A stretch of DNA of 7,159 bases from Desulfobulbus sp. (GTDB lineage Bacteria > Desulfobacterota > Desulfobulbia > Desulfobulbales > Desulfobulbaceae), in assembly GCA_028684915.1 (NCBI GenBank), contig JAQUEZ010000297.1, positions 1 to 7,159 of the forward strand, given 5' to 3'. Position numbers and translations under genes: made by a program. The notes beneath the pieces are model-generated. The model saw only the letters and a program-made list of their open reading frames with translations. It was not told where the DNA came from and made no database searches. Below are positions 6,242-7,159 of the stretch, piece after piece (positions within the stretch are counted from its first letter, which is position 1; each line of letters opens with the position of its first letter).

Positions 6242-6925
6242 ATGGCAACACTACAGGAACAGGTCCAATCGATCAACGAGCGCTTGCGAGCATTTGGCAT
6301 CGAGGCGATTCAGGAAGTCAAGATGACCGACAAGGGAGGTAACCAAATCGGTCAGATCAAGTACGGCTTCCGGCCGCAGTACGTCTTTGACAGTGTCAAT
6401 GAGGTGCTCGGTCCGGAGAATTGGCGGTACGAACTGACCAAGGAGGAGATTTTCGAATCCCAGGCGGTTGCTGAAGTTCGATTGTATGTGAAGATCGACG
6501 GTGATTGGCTGTGCAAGGGCTCGCACAAGGGACAGATGCAGATCGTTAAAGGCAATGTCGGCGATGCCCAGAAAGGGGCCATTACCGATGCCATCCAGAA
6601 ATGCATGTCACTGTTATCCATCGGCAGCGACGCCTACAAGGGACTGTTGAAGAACGTCTACCTTCAGGGAACGCAACGAACGCAACCACCCGCGACGCAA
6701 CCGAAAACAAAACCCGCATCCACAACCAACCAACCCGTTGAACCACCTGTCAATCAAAGCGATCCCTCGGCAACCCTGCCCAAGATCGCAGGCGTCAGTT
6801 TCGAGCATCGTCAAGGGGTGATCATCGCCATTGGCGATCATCTCTTCGACAAGAAGGAACTGCTCAAAGCCGCAGGCTTTCAATGGGATAAAACTGGCAA
6901 GACCTGGATGAAGCAAGCCGCTTAA
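6242..6925 (+). CDS. Rad52/Rad22-type single-strand annealing protein
   Basis: This 227-aa protein should bind single-stranded DNA and anneal complementary strands, probably as a ring or helical oligomer, in RecA-independent recombination. Residues 1-140 resemble the Rad52 annealing core: INERL (11-15), the YGFRPQYVFDSVNEVLGPENW helix region (41-61), a beta segment AVAEVRLYVKIDG (75-87), and the characteristic GDAQKGAITDAIQKCMSLLS (107-126) leading to GSDAYKGLL (128-136). A Pro/Thr/Gln-rich linker (about 144-180) precedes a compact tail (about 187-227) with FDKKELLKAAGFQWD...TWMK. That tail resembles small GFxWd...W modules attached to DNA-metabolism proteins (DUF5710-like; tentative). The start is fixed by AGGAGG. 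The next gene encodes a probable exonuclease partner, as in phage and ICE recombination pairs. It is complete, with a terminator-like hairpin 35 bp after the stop. Confidence 0.88.
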   Translation: MATLQEQVQSINERLRAFGIEAIQEVKMTDKGGNQIGQIKYGFRPQYVFDSVNEVLGPENWRYELTKEEIFESQAVAEVRLYVKIDGDWLCKGSHKGQMQIVKGNVGDAQKGAITDAIQKCMSLLSIGSDAYKGLLKNVYLQGTQRTQPPATQPKTKPASTTNQPVEPPVNQSDPSATLPKIAGVSFEHRQGVIIAIGDHLFDKKELLKAAGFQWDKTGKTWMKQAA

Positions 6926-6935
6926 CCACCCACAA

Positions 6936-6958
6936 CATCACCCAACCCAACCCAACCA
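6936..6958 (+). repeat. Short CCCAA tandem repeat after the annealase gene
   Basis: The stretch between the stop and the terminator hairpin contains three consecutive CCCAA-type units within an almost pure C/A sequence. It resembles the CAACC-rich codons of the linker in the gene just upstream (6664-6740). It would leave the mRNA unstructured before the hairpin. No function is assigned. Confidence 0.5.
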
Positions 6959-6960
6959 AA

Positions 6961-7014
6961 GAGGGAGCGATACCATTCCCTCGGCGGGAATCCGTGTATC
7001 CTCCCTCATTTTTT
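6961..7014 (+). terminator. Intrinsic terminator-like hairpin between annealase and exonuclease genes
   Basis: GAGGGAG (6961-6967) pairs with CTCCCTC (7001-7007). Directly inside, GATAC (6969-6973) pairs with GTATC (6996-7000), and ATTCCC (6975-6980) with GGGAAT (6986-6991) around a TCGGC loop. That gives 18 pairs interrupted by a small bulge and an internal loop. A run of six T (7009-7014) follows one base after the stem. This has the form of a rho-independent terminator. Because the next gene starts 16 bp later and probably belongs to the same operon, it may act as a partial terminator or attenuator rather than an operon end. Confidence 0.7.
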
Positions 7015-7025
7015 CAGGAGGATAC
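6996..7025 (+). promoter_or_regulatory. Alternative hairpin sequestering the exonuclease-gene Shine-Dalgarno
   Basis: GTATCCTCC (6996-7004) is the perfect reverse complement of GGAGGATAC (7017-7025), which contains the ribosome binding site of the gene at 7030. The loop is 12 nt. The 5' arm is the same sequence used as the 3' arm of the terminator hairpin, so the two folds exclude each other. Terminator folding would free the site, while terminator disruption would allow readthrough and then hide it. Confidence 0.5.
7017..7022 (+). promoter_or_regulatory. Ribosome binding site for the partial exonuclease gene
   Basis: AGGAGG-type purines at 7016-7021, followed by ATACCACC, place ATG 7030 eight bases downstream. 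This decides the start of the truncated last gene. Confidence 0.8.
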
Positions 7026-7029
7026 CACC

Positions 7030-7159
7030 ATGTCAGACCAGCTAATGCTCACCCTGCAGGCCGCTCTTCAGCAGCTTGCCATCCAACTGACCGAGGAAAC
7101 GCTCGGTGATCGGAGTACCTATCTCGGGGCTTCCGACATCGGCGCCTGCCCACGGAAGA
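7030..7159 (+). CDS. Partial CDS, probable PD-(D/E)XK (Cas4/RecB-like) exonuclease
   Basis: Only the first 43 codons are present before the window ends; the frame is still open. After a Gln/Leu-rich helix (MSDQLMLTLQAALQQLA) comes TYLGASDIGACPRK. The combination of a Ser-Asp-Ile-Gly stretch with CPRK resembles the N-terminal region of YqaJ/Cas4/RecB-like PD-(D/E)XK nucleases. In Cas4-like members the Cys of CPR(R/K) is one of four iron-sulfur cluster ligands. The catalytic Asp, Glu and Lys would lie outside the window, so the assignment is provisional. Lying just after a Rad52-type annealing protein, it fits a 5'-3' exonuclease that makes the single-stranded tails the annealase uses. The start is set by the strong Shine-Dalgarno. 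Confidence 0.62.
   Translation, partial: MSDQLMLTLQAALQQLAIQLTEETLGDRSTYLGASDIGACPRK

Noticed and set aside
1..7159. CRISPR array, rRNA genes or replication iterons
   Set aside because: No regularly spaced repeats of suitable length, rRNA-like stretches or iteron clusters were found by eye.

Overview
The window looks like accessory DNA from a Gram-negative bacterium, most likely a proteobacterium; this rests on gene style and Shine-Dalgarno use and is weakly supported. It is a mosaic. By eye, the first large gene and the last two genes are moderately GC-rich, the J-domain gene is intermediate, and the gene at 4017-4565 and its downstream flank are strongly AT-rich. Mobile-element debris lies at several of the joins.

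Left part (1-3240). The first ~85 bases encode the truncated C-terminal part of an IS110-type transposase in frame 3. It runs directly into a 970-codon open frame (73-2985) for a large, mostly helical protein with a beta-rich C-terminal domain. That gene has no convincing ribosome binding site. I read it as a 5'-truncated gene whose N-terminal part, possibly an NTPase or effector module, was lost at the IS110 junction. The gap after it holds what looks like the first ~60 nt of a group II intron on the minus strand (about 3075-3135), with no reverse transcriptase or 3' end present.

Middle part (3241-5612). A 254-aa coiled-coil/J-domain protein with an HPD motif is followed 11 bp later by an AT-rich gene for a 182-aa protein. 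That protein has the strand/helix order of a response-regulator receiver but lacks the phospho-acceptor Asp and the conserved Lys. Two small membrane-protein genes follow: one resembling DUF6804 (4686-5000) and an unrecognised one with about three membrane spans (5247-5612). Between them sits a 135-145 bp non-coding MITE (5031-5175) with near-perfect terminal inverted repeats and CTAG ends.

Right part (5613-7159). About 600 bp without a convincing gene carries several short inverted repeats. It leads into a recombination cassette: a Rad52-type single-strand annealing protein (6242-6925), then the start of a gene (7030 to the window edge) whose SDIGACPRK motif suggests a Cas4/RecB-like PD-(D/E)XK exonuclease. 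This annealase plus exonuclease pair resembles phage, plasmid and ICE recombination modules of the Red beta/exo type. Both genes have strong AGGAGG sites preceded by hairpins. The hairpin between them is an intrinsic-terminator-like structure whose 3' arm can instead pair with the downstream Shine-Dalgarno, so the two folds are mutually exclusive. It is the best candidate regulatory element in the window.
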